The notes: generated from the sequence alone by a model not told the origin. A stretch of DNA of 11,216 nt from Baffinella frigidus (GCA_026770585.1 MU646677.1:108249-119464); one strand, 5' to 3'. Shown: positions 1 through 5,979, counted from the first letter of the stretch. Translations and numbers: made by a program.

Positions 1-15
1 CCCCCCTTTCCTCAG

Positions 16-65
16 GTGAGCCGGCAAAGCAAGGGGGGGTTCATGGCGACGTTCGATTTGACGGA
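16..65 (+). pseudogene. PAP/fibrillin last-exon fragment, copy 1 (5' half)
   Basis: A pyrimidine-rich CCCCCCTTTCCTCAG precedes GTGAGCCGGCAAAGCAAGG, which reads VSRQSKGGFMATFD. This aligns with the first half of the intact exon at 524-628 (VSRQGKGVFETTFVD). The match fades by about position 60 and the second half (SRGDRGELRVFVKA) is absent. The acceptor-like AG just before the homology is kept. I read it as a decayed 5'-half copy of the terminal exon. The parent gene, if it lies upstream, is outside the window. Confidence 0.5.
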
Positions 66-326
66 CCCGAAACCCCAAACCCTAACATAGTCTGCGATGC
101 GAATCCTCCCTTAGCCCAAAACTTACTATGTATGGATATTAGTTTCATTGACAGCATTACCATTTAAATCACTTCTTCTAATTATAGGCCCTAAACTCTA
201 AACCGTGTTTTCCCGCAGGTGAGTCGGCAGGGCAAAAGGGTGTTCAAGACGACGTTCGTCGCCCCTAAACGCTTAACGCTTAACCCCGAACCGTAAACCC
301 TTACCCCCAACCCCCAAACCCTTATA
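66..326 (+). repeat. Degenerate CCCTAAA-like spacers between exon copies
   Basis: Short runs such as CCCCAAACCCTAAC (near 75), CCCTAAACTCTAAACC (189-204) and CCCCAAACCC (near 310) sit between the first exon copies. They are degenerate forms of the plant-type telomere heptamer with the C-rich strand on the coding (+) strand. One lies directly upstream of the TTTTCCCGCAG acceptor of copy 2, so it would sit in the branch-point region of an intron. Confidence 0.5.
219..263 (+). pseudogene. PAP/fibrillin last-exon fragment, copy 2 (5' half)
   Basis: After CCGTGTTTTCCCGCAG the sequence reads VSRQGKRVFKTTFVA, close to the first half of the intact exon at 524-628. Homology ends abruptly near 263, where CCCTAAACGC-type spacer begins. 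The acceptor and a CCCTAAA-like tract upstream are both present. The second half of the exon and the stop codon are missing, so this copy could not close the reading frame in the same way. Confidence 0.6.
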
Positions 327-327
327 G

Positions 328-405
328 GCGAGCCGGCAGGGAAAGGGGGTGTTTGAGACGACGTTGGTCGACGAAGTGCGGACGTTGTCCCGCGGCGAAA
401 TTTAA
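328..405 (+). pseudogene. PAP/fibrillin last-exon fragment, copy 3
   Basis: Behind an acceptor-like CTTATAG the frame reads ASRQGKGVFETTLVDEV, then RTLSRGEI and a TAA stop at 403-405. It follows the intact copy through the TTxVDE segment and the SRG turn, but a small deletion removes part of the ENVRVSRG stretch and everything after SRG is lost. It is the longest of the 5'-half copies. It could act as an alternative last exon giving a shortened C-terminus; nothing in the sequence shows that it is used. Confidence 0.6.
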
Positions 406-523
406 TACTCAAATGCTCTACTATTACTAGCATGATCCTCTGGAATTGCGTGGTAATTTTGGTTGCCCACACGCAATTAATCAATACTTTGACGGAGGTT
501 AAAACCGTGTTCCCCCCCCGCAG

Positions 524-628
524 GTGAGTCGGCAGGGCAAGGGGGTGTTCGAGACGACGTTCGTCGACGAGAACGTGCGCGTCTCGCGCGGCGACCGCGG
601 GGAGCTCCGCGTCTTCGTCAAGGCCTAG
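524..628 (+). CDS. PAP/fibrillin-like protein, intact terminal exon (partial gene)
   Basis: Thirty-four codons and a TAG stop follow a pyrimidine-rich acceptor (TTCCCCCCCCGCAG). The peptide starts VSRQGKGVFETTFVDENVRV and ends SRGDRGELRVFVKA. It matches the C-terminal signature of the PAP/fibrillin family, in which an ETTYLDxDLRISRGDRG-like block is followed by a hydrophobic strand of the FVLVK type. Family members are lipocalin-like, plastid-targeted proteins tied to plastoglobules and thylakoid lipid; the ligand cannot be told from this exon. The rest of the gene would lie to the left of the window. A second possible acceptor (CGGCAG) lies 12 bases into the exon, so the exact start is uncertain. 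Among nine related segments here it is the only one carrying both halves without a break. The family call rests on remembered motif similarity. Confidence 0.65.
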   Translation: MSRQGKGVFETTFVDENVRVSRGDRGELRVFVKA

Positions 629-717
629 CTCTGCTTCACTCCGGTCGCTGACTATTCTCAAGTTGACATGCTGGGTTTGCGGGACGAATCCGCCAATTTT
701 GGAGCGGGAAAGACCCC

Positions 718-740
718 GAGCTCGCCAAATTGGTGAGCTC
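718..740. repeat. 23-bp near-perfect palindrome
   Basis: GAGCTC-GCCAAATTGGT-GAGCTC reads the same on both strands except for one G/T mismatch pair and the central base. It lies just upstream of exon copy 5. No function is evident. Confidence 0.6.
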
Positions 741-741
741 A

Positions 742-788
742 AATCGCGCGGCGACCTCGGGGAACTCCGCGTCTTCGTCAAGGCTTGA
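742..788 (+). pseudogene. PAP/fibrillin last-exon fragment, copy 5 (3' half)
   Basis: The frame reads SRGDLGELRVFVKA and a TGA stop (786-788), identical in pattern to the end of the intact exon apart from R to L. The 5' half and its acceptor are missing; the sequence upstream is unrelated. This is a 3'-only copy. Confidence 0.65.
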
Positions 789-904
789 GCCTGGGTGCTT
801 GAGGCATTCCGGGGGGTATCTCTTCTCTTAGTCGACGCGGGAGAGGTGTAGTGGTGCCAGCTGGCCTCCACGCGTTGGAGACGGGGAGTGACTCGTGGTA
901 GGTC

Positions 905-1049
905 AAGGGAGTCTTCGCGACCACGTTGGTTGCCGAGAACGTGCGCGTGAGACCTTGACTACCACACAAGAGGGCTACCAAGGGATTTTGAGAACGTGCG
1001 CCTTTCGCGCGGCGATCGCGGGGAGCTCTGCGTCTTCGTGAAAGCTTGG
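905..1049 (+). pseudogene. PAP/fibrillin last-exon copy split by an insertion (copies 6 and 7)
   Basis: Positions 905-949 read KGVFATTLVAENVRV and 990-1046 read ENVRLSRGDRGELCVFVKA, so together they rebuild one exon copy. The two parts overlap in a 12-base sequence, GAGAACGTGCGC (935-946 and 990-1001), which flanks about 43 bases of unrelated DNA. That inserted DNA resembles the left end of the element at 1078-1242. The stop codon is lost (TGG at 1047-1049), so the frame would read through. The best reading is an insertion or partial duplication inside an already duplicated exon. Confidence 0.6.
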
Positions 1050-1077
1050 ATTCAGAGGGAGAGAGACCTTGACTACT

Positions 1078-1242
1078 ACCACACAGAGGGCTACCAAGGG
1101 ATTTTCGGGCACTCCGCGCCCGAGTTTCCGTTACCTTATCCGTAGGAACCCCCCCCTAAGGCCCTACGGGTTTCCTGCCGTAGGGTCCTGGGGGTTGTCG
1201 CTTAGGGGTTATTCAAGATCCCTTCGAAGTCCGCTGTGTGGT
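1078..1242. mobile_element. MITE-like inverted-repeat element (ACCACACAG family)
   Basis: The left end ACCACACAGAGGGCTACC and the reverse complement of the right end (ACCACACAGCGGACTTCG) form terminal inverted repeats, followed on each side by AAGGGAT. The same layout, including TATCCGTAGGAACCCCCC, a GTAGGGTCCT block and CGCTTAGGGGTTATTC, recurs at 9892-10054. A further lone left end sits at 947-989. No transposase is encoded, so it is probably non-autonomous. Confidence 0.65.
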
Positions 1243-1332
1243 CAGCAGGCACCCGTGACTTTGGCAATCGGTCCAAAGTTGATTCTCACCCGGAAAACAC
1301 GCCAAAGGTCAGCAAACATCCCCCGGAAATCC

Positions 1333-1347
1333 GGGGGGGGGGGGGGG
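1333..1347 (+). repeat. Poly-G tract (15 G)
   Basis: An uninterrupted run of fifteen G follows CGGAAATCC. Its flank (AAACACGCC, GTCAGCAAA, then CCGG-ATCCGG) resembles 9254-9306. Length calls in such a run are unreliable. Confidence 0.8.
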
Positions 1348-1388
1348 ACTGTGGCTGCTAAGTGGCAATGCCAACAGTTGGAGAGAGG

Positions 1389-1474
1389 GACCTTTCTTAA
1401 TACCAAGAGAGAAATGAAACGTACGCATCTCCCGCGGAGACCAGGGAGAGCTCCGCGTGTTCGTCAAGGCTTGA
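1389..1474 (+). pseudogene. PAP/fibrillin last-exon fragment, copy 8 (3' half)
   Basis: From 1421 the frame reads VRISRGDQGELRVFVKA with a TGA stop at 1472-1474, almost the whole 3' half of the intact exon. The bases just before (GGGACCTTTCTTAATACC) may be a remnant of the ETTF region broken by an indel. No acceptor-preceded 5' half is present. Confidence 0.65.
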
Positions 1475-1482
1475 ATTCACAA

Positions 1483-1647
1483 TGCGAGAGACAGACAGAG
1501 AGCGAGAGATAGAGAGAGAGCGAGAGTGAGAGAGAGCGAGAGAGAGAGGGAGGGAGAGTGCGAGAGAGAGAGAGCGCGCGCGCGCGCGCGTGGGAGAGAG
1601 AGAGAGAGGGAGAGGGAGGGGTGGAGGGAGAGAGAGAGAGAGAGAGA
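1483..1647 (+). repeat. GA-rich microsatellite with a CG core
   Basis: Irregular (GA)n with GAGC and GACA variants, containing a (CG)8-like block around 1574-1590. It lies between exon copies 8 and 9. The opposite strand gives long Ser/Leu-rich open frames that are repeat artefacts. Confidence 0.9.
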
Positions 1648-1649
1648 CC

Positions 1650-1687
1650 CGCGCGGCGGGGAACTCCGCGTGTTGGTCAAGGCTTGA
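1650..1687 (+). pseudogene. PAP/fibrillin last-exon fragment, copy 9 (3' end)
   Basis: CGCGGCGGGGAACTCCGCG reads RGGELR, then VLVKA and a TGA stop at 1685-1687. It is the shortest 3'-only copy, with a small deletion in the RGDRG turn. It abuts the GA satellite directly. Confidence 0.6.
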
Positions 1688-1772
1688 AGGCTTCCGAAGA
1701 GACCTTTGAAACATATCAATGAAAAACAAGTCCTCTTCCAGCTAGACGCTGCCGGGGATGCAGATCTGCAGG

Positions 1773-1876
1773 TATCCCTTAAGTGACCAACGCGCGAATA
1801 ATCGCCCGTGGAAGCCCTAGGCAGGTCCTGGGGCCCTACGGTAGGGCGTATGCGCCTACTGGTGACTTGAGGGATA
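1773..1876. mobile_element. MITE-like element, TATCCCTTAAGTG family, copy 1
   Basis: The left end TATCCCTTAAGTGACCA pairs with the right end (reverse complement TATCCCTCAAGTCACCA), 15 of 17 matching. The 104-bp element has a CCCTACGGTAGGG palindrome inside (1834-1846). The outermost TA could be a TA target duplication, as for Tc1/mariner-type MITEs; that superfamily link is inference. Related copies lie at 5003-5105 and 7027-7132, with a left-truncated one at 1947-2053. Confidence 0.75.
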
Positions 1877-1946
1877 ACACGCACGAAAACATCCCCAAAG
1901 CTTGATGCGACCCGGAGTTTCTCTCTTCGCCGATGCGAGCGAGAGC

Positions 1947-2053
1947 TGTACAGGGGTACCTCGCGTGGCCACTCGGTTCATACGCCCTACCGTAGGGCCC
2001 TGACACCGGACCTCTGTGGGGTCAATTTTGACCCCATGGGCACTTGAGGGATA
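1947..2053. mobile_element. Truncated or hybrid MITE-like element
   Basis: The right part (TACGCCCTACCGTAGGG, then GGTCAATTTTGACC and CACTTGAGGGATA) matches the right part of the element at 5003-5105. The left inverted repeat of that family is missing. In its place is TACAGGGGTACCTCGC, the terminal sequence of the different hairpin element at 5738-5858. This looks like a recombinant or nested insertion. Confidence 0.55.
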
Positions 2054-2326
2054 TGTCGATGCTTTCCGCAGTCGCAAACAAAAACAACCACGTGAGCTCC
2101 AGGACTCAGTGGCCGGACACTTCAGAGAGTCTTTGAAATTATCTTGTTTCAATTGTTCACTATTCACCGTGTCAAACCACCCCCCGGGGAACCGTAGCTC
2201 GCGATTGCGGGGGCGGGTGTCGAAAATGGAGTCCAGCCTCGGACTTCCTAGCTGCAGGGTCCACAGGAGGATCTCTGGGTTTCTTCGTAGGAAAAAGGCT
2301 TCGGCAACGCCACTCGGGCTTCCACT
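2054..2326. other. Non-coding stretch downstream of the BTB gene
   Basis: No conserved coding frame or repeat stands out. The + strand open frame across it has no recognisable domain. It should contain the 3' untranslated region of the - strand BTB gene; I could not pick out a clear polyadenylation signal. Confidence 0.4.
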
Positions 2327-2974
2327 CTAAGCTCCTGCGGCCGGTTCGGCTGGCTCCAGCTTGATCACTCCCTTCTGAACTGCCTTTTGCGAAACAGTCG
2401 CCTTCATGTTGTACTGTGCGAAGACCTCGGCAACCTCCGAATGGAAAACGTAGGCGTGGATCATGCCACTGTTCGCTCCCGGCAATTCGGTGAATTTGAT
2501 AGGTTTCGTCTCGAGGGTAACGGAGCGAGGGTCTTTGACAAACTCTGCCCTACCTATGAGCAGCCGGGCAAAGGCCTCGTCCAGCATTGTCAGCCCGAGC
2601 CTCTCCTGCTCCTGCTGCCACTGGAAAAGCTGGGGGGCCACGTCGACCAGGATCCGCAGCGAGTCCTCAACCGAGCGATTCATTGGGACTGCTTCAAAGT
2701 CCTGCAGGCCGTAGAACTCGAGCTCGGCGAGGACACGCTCGCGCGTCACCCCGGGCGACAGCGGGTAGACTTTGTTGTCGCGGTGCACGTCGAGCACGAT
2801 GTTGAAGAACTGTGGGTTCCAGTCGACAAAGAACGCCCCGCTCTCGTCCTTCCCGCACGGGAATCTGCCGTCGATCATCTTTGCAAGCAGGCCCCCTGGC
2901 TGGGACTGGATCGTGGAGACAGCGACTTCGAATACGGTGCCGCCGACGTTGAACTTGGTGGTGGTGGCCGGCAT
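2327..2974 (-). CDS. BTB/POZ (T1, KCTD-type) domain protein
   Basis: A 215-residue protein read without introns from ATG at 2974-2972 to TAG at 2329-2327. Residues 6-90 form a BTB fold of the potassium-channel-tetramerisation type: KFNVGG at 7-12, F15, the ST pair at 20-21, GAFFVDWNP at 46-54, then FFNIVLDVHRDNKVYPL (56-72) and VLAELEFYGL at 81-90. Such domains form oligomers, and KCTD-type proteins often serve as cullin-3 adaptors. There is no channel pore or transmembrane segment here, so an adaptor or scaffold role fits better than a channel. Residues 91-215 are not recognised; they are mixed helical in appearance and end in a short Ala/Pro/Glu tail. An in-frame upstream ATG at 3109 would add 45 basic residues. 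I prefer 2974 because the domain starts six residues later and the extra stretch looks like untranslated sequence. Confidence 0.88.
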   Translation of the reverse strand: MPATTTKFNVGGTVFEVAVSTIQSQPGGLLAKMIDGRFPCGKDESGAFFVDWNPQFFNIVLDVHRDNKVYPLSPGVTRERVLAELEFYGLQDFEAVPMNRSVEDSLRILVDVAPQLFQWQQEQERLGLTMLDEAFARLLIGRAEFVKDPRSVTLETKPIKFTELPGANSGMIHAYVFHSEVAEVFAQYNMKATVSQKAVQKGVIKLEPAEPAAGA

Positions 2975-3401
2975 GGCGCGCTGACACGCAGCCACGAGCT
3001 TGCTGCTGCGACGCAGACGGGGGTGCAGAAGCCTGCCCTGAGCTGGAAGAAAACGAATTCGATTGTCCTTTAGGTCCGCGAAACGTTTTTGACCAGAACC
3101 GACCACCAAAAAAAATCTTTTTTACGGAGCCCGTGCGTCCTAAAAGGACCTAAAGGGCCTCACCCCCCCCCACAACTCTCTCTCGCTGTCCTCAACTCAC
3201 ACCCCCACACAATCCTCTCACTTTTTGAAATCGTGTTTTCTCTCTGGGGTATTCGTGGTTGGAGCTCTCATACTTCAATCATGGGATACCATGAGCCTCA
3301 TAAAGGCTAACTTGTGGTTCGGTGTGTGTGCGAGTGCGATCCTATTTTGGAATAGCTCAAACACCCCAAAAGAACCAACCCTTTATCCCCTCTTCACGAG
3401 C
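2975..3401. other. Upstream region of the BTB gene, no gene seen
   Basis: This would hold the promoter and 5' UTR of the - strand BTB gene. It shows an A-rich run (3107-3117), a CCTAAAAGGACCTAAAGGG repeat motif near 3138, a poly-C tract near 3163 and pyrimidine-rich stretches. I see no TATA box I would commit to. The GGACCTAAAGG motif also ends the 122-bp repeat units at 3402 and 4071. Confidence 0.4.
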
Positions 3402-3523
3402 CTCTGCACTGGAAAGCTAAACGCGATCCGAAAGCAAAAATGCTTTCTCTGCAGTCCTTTCTACGGAAGGGCGTGTCGTTGGGCTATGTTGGGCGAAATT
3501 AAAACCTAAAGGACCTAAAGGAC
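3402..3523. repeat. 122-bp direct repeat, copy 1
   Basis: Nearly the same sequence occurs at 4071-4192, at equal length with only scattered substitutions. It contains a small GAAAGC-AAAAAT-GCTTTC hairpin and ends in CCTAAAGGACCTAAAGGAC. A shorter third partial copy follows directly at 3525-3570 (TGTCGTTGGGCTATGTTGGG onward). No coding function is evident. Confidence 0.85.
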
Positions 3524-3524
3524 T

Positions 3525-3570
3525 TGTCGTTGGGCTATGTTGGGAGAAATCCAAACCTCAAGGACCTACT
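3525..3570. repeat. Partial third copy of the 122-bp repeat
   Basis: TGTCGTTGGGCTATGTTGGG followed by an AAATCCAAACCTCAAGGACC tail repeats the last third of the preceding unit in tandem. It differs by several substitutions, so it is older or diverging. Confidence 0.75.
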
Positions 3571-4003
3571 GCGAAATTTGAATTTGAAACACTGCATGAT
3601 CAAAAGGGTCCATCTGGAAGTTCGCATCTTGTAACTTCGAAGTTCGTCTAATCAAACCAATAACCCGATTTCTAGTTGAACCAAACCCCCCCAATCCTAG
3701 GTGGTTACCCCAAAAGTTGACAATATTTTTTCCTCTCCATCTCGACCAGTATCAATAGGATTTCACCGGTTCCTCTAGAAATTGACTTTCATTTTCTGGA
3801 TTTATTCCCGGATCCACTTTTGGCCAGACGTCAACTTGCCCGAGGCTGTGTGGCAGCGATTTTCAAAAGCTGCAGTACTTATGTGAGTACTGCAGCCCTA
3901 TGCATGAGAGGTTGATGGCCATTTTTTTGTTTGTTTAAAAATACCGATTCGGCCCAGTATTTTTTTGTTCATTAACTTTTCGCGGCGCGGAAGCTTCGCA
4001 CTT
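3571..4003. other. AT-richer non-coding stretch
   Basis: No gene or clear repeat family is seen apart from the hairpin at 3869-3896 and short T runs. It is AT-richer than the flanks, with stops in all frames. Confidence 0.4.
3869..3896. repeat. Perfect 11-bp hairpin
   Basis: GCTGCAGTACT, a six-base loop (TATGTG) and AGTACTGCAGC form a perfect stem-loop in otherwise plain sequence. It is not followed by a U-run of the bacterial terminator type and stands alone. Its function is unknown. Confidence 0.75.
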
Positions 4004-4073
4004 CATCCCTCTACAGGAGGGGTGCATGCACTCGAAACACACGCCCCAAGACCTACGGCAGGTTGGTTCACTC
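4004..4073. repeat. Dispersed repeat (CATCCCTCTACA ... GGTTGGTTCACTC), copy 1
   Basis: The blocks CATCCCTCTACA, GAGGGGTGCATGCACT, AAACACACGCCCC, CCTACGGCAGGTTGG and TTCACTC recur in the same order at 5567-5642. In both places the repeat lies near J-exon fragments. It carries a variant of the CCTACGGTAGG palindrome. Confidence 0.7.
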
Positions 4074-4192
4074 TGCACAGGAGAGCTAAATGCGACCCGA
4101 AAGCAAAAATGCTTCCTCTGCAGTCCTTTCTACGGAAGGGCGTGTCGTTGGGCTATGTTGGGCGAAATTAAAACCTAAAGGACCTAAAGGAC
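4071..4192. repeat. 122-bp direct repeat, copy 2
   Basis: Partner of 3402-3523, same strand and same length. Equal length with few substitutions suggests a recent duplication. The 70-bp dispersed repeat at 4004 runs straight into it. Confidence 0.85.
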
Positions 4193-4220
4193 CGGCGGAG
4201 CGAGAACTTTACTAACATCT

Positions 4221-4263
4221 TCACTGGTGTCGTTTCGCGAGGGGGTGGAGGGTCGCATGCGGC
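4221..4263 (-). pseudogene. J-domain HPD-exon fragment I (3' half)
   Basis: On the - strand, CATGCGACCCTCCACCCC onward reads HATLHPLAKRHQ, then a TGA. It matches the end of the intact exon at 5980-6093 (YATLRPLAKRHG). The 5' half with the HPD motif is absent. Downstream it carries GTGAAGATGTTAGTAAAG, a flank shared with fragments D and E. Confidence 0.6.
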
Positions 4264-4658
4264 ATAGAGAGATTGATAATTTATTGCCAAACAACCAGCG
4301 TCAGCGCCGCACATGCTCGACGCATTGTGCCACTTACTGTGCCCCGTGTCGGCCGCTCATACGAGCATTTTCCGGATAGATTCTAACGCCACCTCCTACG
4401 CATGCTGCATCATCTGTGAGGACCAGGTCCTGGACGAGGCTCGGGCCATTATCTCGACTGTATTCGGGGTGAGCCGCGCGGCCCGGATATCTTCGGGCTT
4501 ATTTTCTCAAATCACGCTCACCTTCACGGCTACGCGAGAACGCTAGAGGGGCCTTTTTGAAACCGACGTGCTTTTAAAAGTGGGCATTTGTGTAGTAACT
4601 TTTATTGATTGGTCACGTAACTCTGCGAAAGTCACAAGGTTGGACACCCCACATGTTA
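4264..4658. other. Non-coding stretch with one unassigned small ORF
   Basis: A 77-codon open frame on + (4313-4546) includes CEDQVLDEARAIISTVFG and is followed in frame by VSRAARISSG. The GGGGTGAGC in the middle could be a splice donor, making the first part exon-like. I recognise no family and do not call it a gene. The remainder holds no repeat that I can match. Confidence 0.2.
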
Positions 4659-4820
4659 ATAGGGTAACGGCCTGAAAATGGGGTAGTTAGGCCTGCGGCA
4701 TTGCCTAGAACCTCCTACCGTAGGCCGAGACTTTTTGGTCCTAGGATCCCTCGGCCTACGGTAGGAGGTCCTAGGCAATGCCGTAGGTCCAACTACCCCC
4801 TTTTCAGGACGTTAGCCTAT
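4659..4820. mobile_element. Long foldback (hairpin) element
   Basis: Two 71-bp arms (4659-4729 and 4750-4820) are inverted copies matching at about 64 of 71 positions, with a 20-base loop. Each arm contains a CCTACCGTAGG palindrome and the GGCATTGCCTAG block. No coding capacity. It fits a foldback MITE whose transcript would be a strong hairpin. Confidence 0.85.
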
Positions 4821-4921
4821 GAATGTAAATAGGTCCCTTTGTTATTCTCGAGTTGTCACCCTCATCTTCACGGAAGGGAATACATGGTGGCCATGTTTGA
4901 TAAACGCACTTTATCCCTCTC

Positions 4922-4961
4922 TCTCACCCGTGTCGTTTCGCAAGAGGGTGGAGGGTCGCGA
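4922..4961 (-). pseudogene. J-domain HPD-exon fragment H (3' half)
   Basis: The - strand reads FATLHPLAKRHG then TGA, the end of the J-domain exon. The bases after it, GGGTGAGAGAGAGGGATAAA, match those after the intact exon A, so the duplicated unit includes the downstream flank as well as the exon end. The HPD half is missing. Confidence 0.65.
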
Positions 4962-5002
4962 AAAAAAACCTTGATTAACACCAACCAGCCCGCATGTAAC
5001 AT

Positions 5003-5105
5003 TATCCCTTAAGTGACCAATAGGCTCGTACGCCCTACCGTAGGGGCCTAGGACCTGCCTAGGACCTCTTGCGGGTCAATTTTGACCGGCTGGTCACTTG
5101 AGTAT
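5003..5105. mobile_element. MITE-like element, TATCCCTTAAGTG family, copy 2
   Basis: The left end TATCCCTTAAGTGACCA pairs with CTGGTCACTTGAG at the right (the last bases are eroded). Inside are CCCTACCGTAGGG at 5033-5045 and a GGTCAATTTTGACC palindrome. It is in opposite orientation to the copy at 1773 judged by the internal TACGCCCTACCGTAGGG. Confidence 0.75.
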
Positions 5106-5120
5106 CCAGCGTTGCTCCAT

Positions 5121-5165
5121 CGGTACCCGTATCTTTCGCGGGGGCACAGGGTGGCGTCTGCTGCC
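5121..5165 (-). pseudogene. J-domain HPD-exon fragment G (decayed)
   Basis: The - strand sequence GACGCCACCCTGTGCCCC then CGCGAAAGATACGGG aligns with the exon end (YATLRPLAKRHG), with an indel in the middle. Only the ATL and the AKRxG-like ends are legible. It directly follows the MITE at 5003-5105. Confidence 0.45.
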
Positions 5166-5223
5166 TCCTCCCCACCATCACATAAGTCAATGCTGGCCAA
5201 GTTTAGAAACGCAGTTGATCTCC

Positions 5224-5285
5224 CTCACCCGTATCTTTTCGCAAGGGGGCATACGGCGGACGCACGCCCAAACTCCTCTGAGGAG
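5224..5285 (-). pseudogene. J-domain HPD-exon fragment F
   Basis: The - strand reads EEFGRASAVCPLAKRYG then TGA. It aligns with EEFKRASTAYATLRPLAKRHG of the intact exon with a four-residue, in-frame deletion. It is the only downstream copy that reaches back past the RAS breakpoint, but it still lacks WHPD. Confidence 0.65.
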
Positions 5286-5290
5286 AATAC

Positions 5291-5458
5291 CCACCAACCC
5301 TCACGGTTTGGGCAAATGGTCGAATTTGGCGGTACGTAATGCCCTTGCAGACCGCCGGATTCTGGCGTCAGTTATTGTTAAAACTCCAAGAGCAAGGTGT
5401 TTAGAGTTTTAAAACTGGTACGTAATTTCCCAATTGCCCAAACCGTGAGGGCTGGTGG
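5291..5458. mobile_element. 168-bp inverted-repeat element
   Basis: The terminal 29 bases (CCACCAACCCTCACGG, then TTTGGGCAAATGG) and the reverse complement of the right end differ at only two positions. Inner blocks GGTACGTAA (left) and GGTACGTAA (right) and GTTAAAACTC / GAGTTTTAAAAC extend the symmetry. No protein is encoded. It begins just beyond exon fragment F. Confidence 0.8.
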
Positions 5459-5517
5459 ATGGAGGCCCCAAATCCGCGCAGCGCGAGAAGCAACACACGG
5501 CCGAGCTTTATCAACAC

Positions 5518-5564
5518 CTTCCCCCATGTCGTTTCGCGAGAGGCCGAAGGGCCGCGTATGCTGT
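5518..5564 (-). pseudogene. J-domain HPD-exon fragment E (3' half)
   Basis: The - strand reads TAYAALRPLAKRHGGR, the best preserved 3'-half copy. Homology starts sharply at ACAGCATACGCG, where the dispersed repeat at 5567-5642 abuts it. In this copy the TGA found after RHG elsewhere is GGA, so the frame continues. Confidence 0.65.
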
Positions 5565-5566
5565 AT

Positions 5567-5642
5567 CATCCCTCTACATGTACATGAGGGGCGAATGCAC
5601 TGAAAACACACGCCCCCACACCCACGGTAGGTTGGTTCACTC
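5567..5642. repeat. Dispersed repeat (CATCCCTCTACA ... GGTTGGTTCACTC), copy 2
   Basis: Partner of 4004-4073. It lies between J-exon fragments E and D and contains CCCACGGTAGG, a variant of the common palindrome. Confidence 0.7.
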
Positions 5643-5669
5643 GGTGGATAGAGACCATTACCAACACCT

Positions 5670-5702
5670 TCACCCGTGTCGTTTCGCGAGGGGTGAAGCG
5701 TC
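5670..5702 (-). pseudogene. J-domain HPD-exon fragment D (3' end)
   Basis: The - strand reads CDASPLAKRHG then TGA, with the shared downstream flank GTGAAGGTGTTGG. On + the sequence CTTCACCC ... GGGGTGAAG folds as a hairpin. Confidence 0.55.
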
Positions 5703-5737
5703 ACACGGACGACCATTTTCACCTTCACGGAAGGGGA

Positions 5738-5858
5738 TACAGGGGTACCTCGCTCATAAGAAACCGCCCCCCCCGAGGACCCTACAGTAGGACTATGCCT
5801 AGGGCCCTATGGTGGTCCTAGGGGGGGGGCGGTTTCTTATGAGCGAGGTACCCCTGTA
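5738..5858. mobile_element. 121-bp foldback element with perfect 37-bp arms
   Basis: Positions 5738-5774 and 5822-5858 are exact inverted copies over 37 bases, starting TACAGGGGTACCTCGCTC and ending in a C8/G8 run. The spacer holds weaker symmetric GAGGACCCTACAGTAGG / GTGGTCCTAG blocks. The perfect arms imply recent insertion or active conversion. The end sequence recurs at 1947-1963. Confidence 0.85.
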
Positions 5859-5979
5859 CATGCTGCCAGCGCTGCCGCGTGCTCCGCACAGGTTCTGAGC
5901 CTTTTCTCTTGTTTGTGAGCCTCTCCGCTTGTCAGCGCGTGCTCCTGACACATGGTGTAATAATCGCACTTTATCTCTC

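Noticed and set aside
191-871. 226-codon - strand open frame
   Set aside because: Antisense to the PAP exon array; no domain and it crosses introns and spacers of the + strand copies.
1397-1884. Ser/Leu-rich - strand frames
   Set aside because: Produced by translating the GA satellite.
2694-2987. 97-codon - strand frame inside the BTB gene
   Set aside because: Out-of-frame shadow of the BTB coding sequence in GC-rich DNA.
2387-3073. 228-codon open frame on + across the BTB gene
   Set aside because: It is antisense to the BTB coding sequence, which has a recognisable domain; the + frame shows none.
5082-5728. Overlapping open frames of 68 to 116 codons on both strands
   Set aside because: They run through the inverted-repeat element 5291-5458 and J-exon fragments in the wrong frame or strand.
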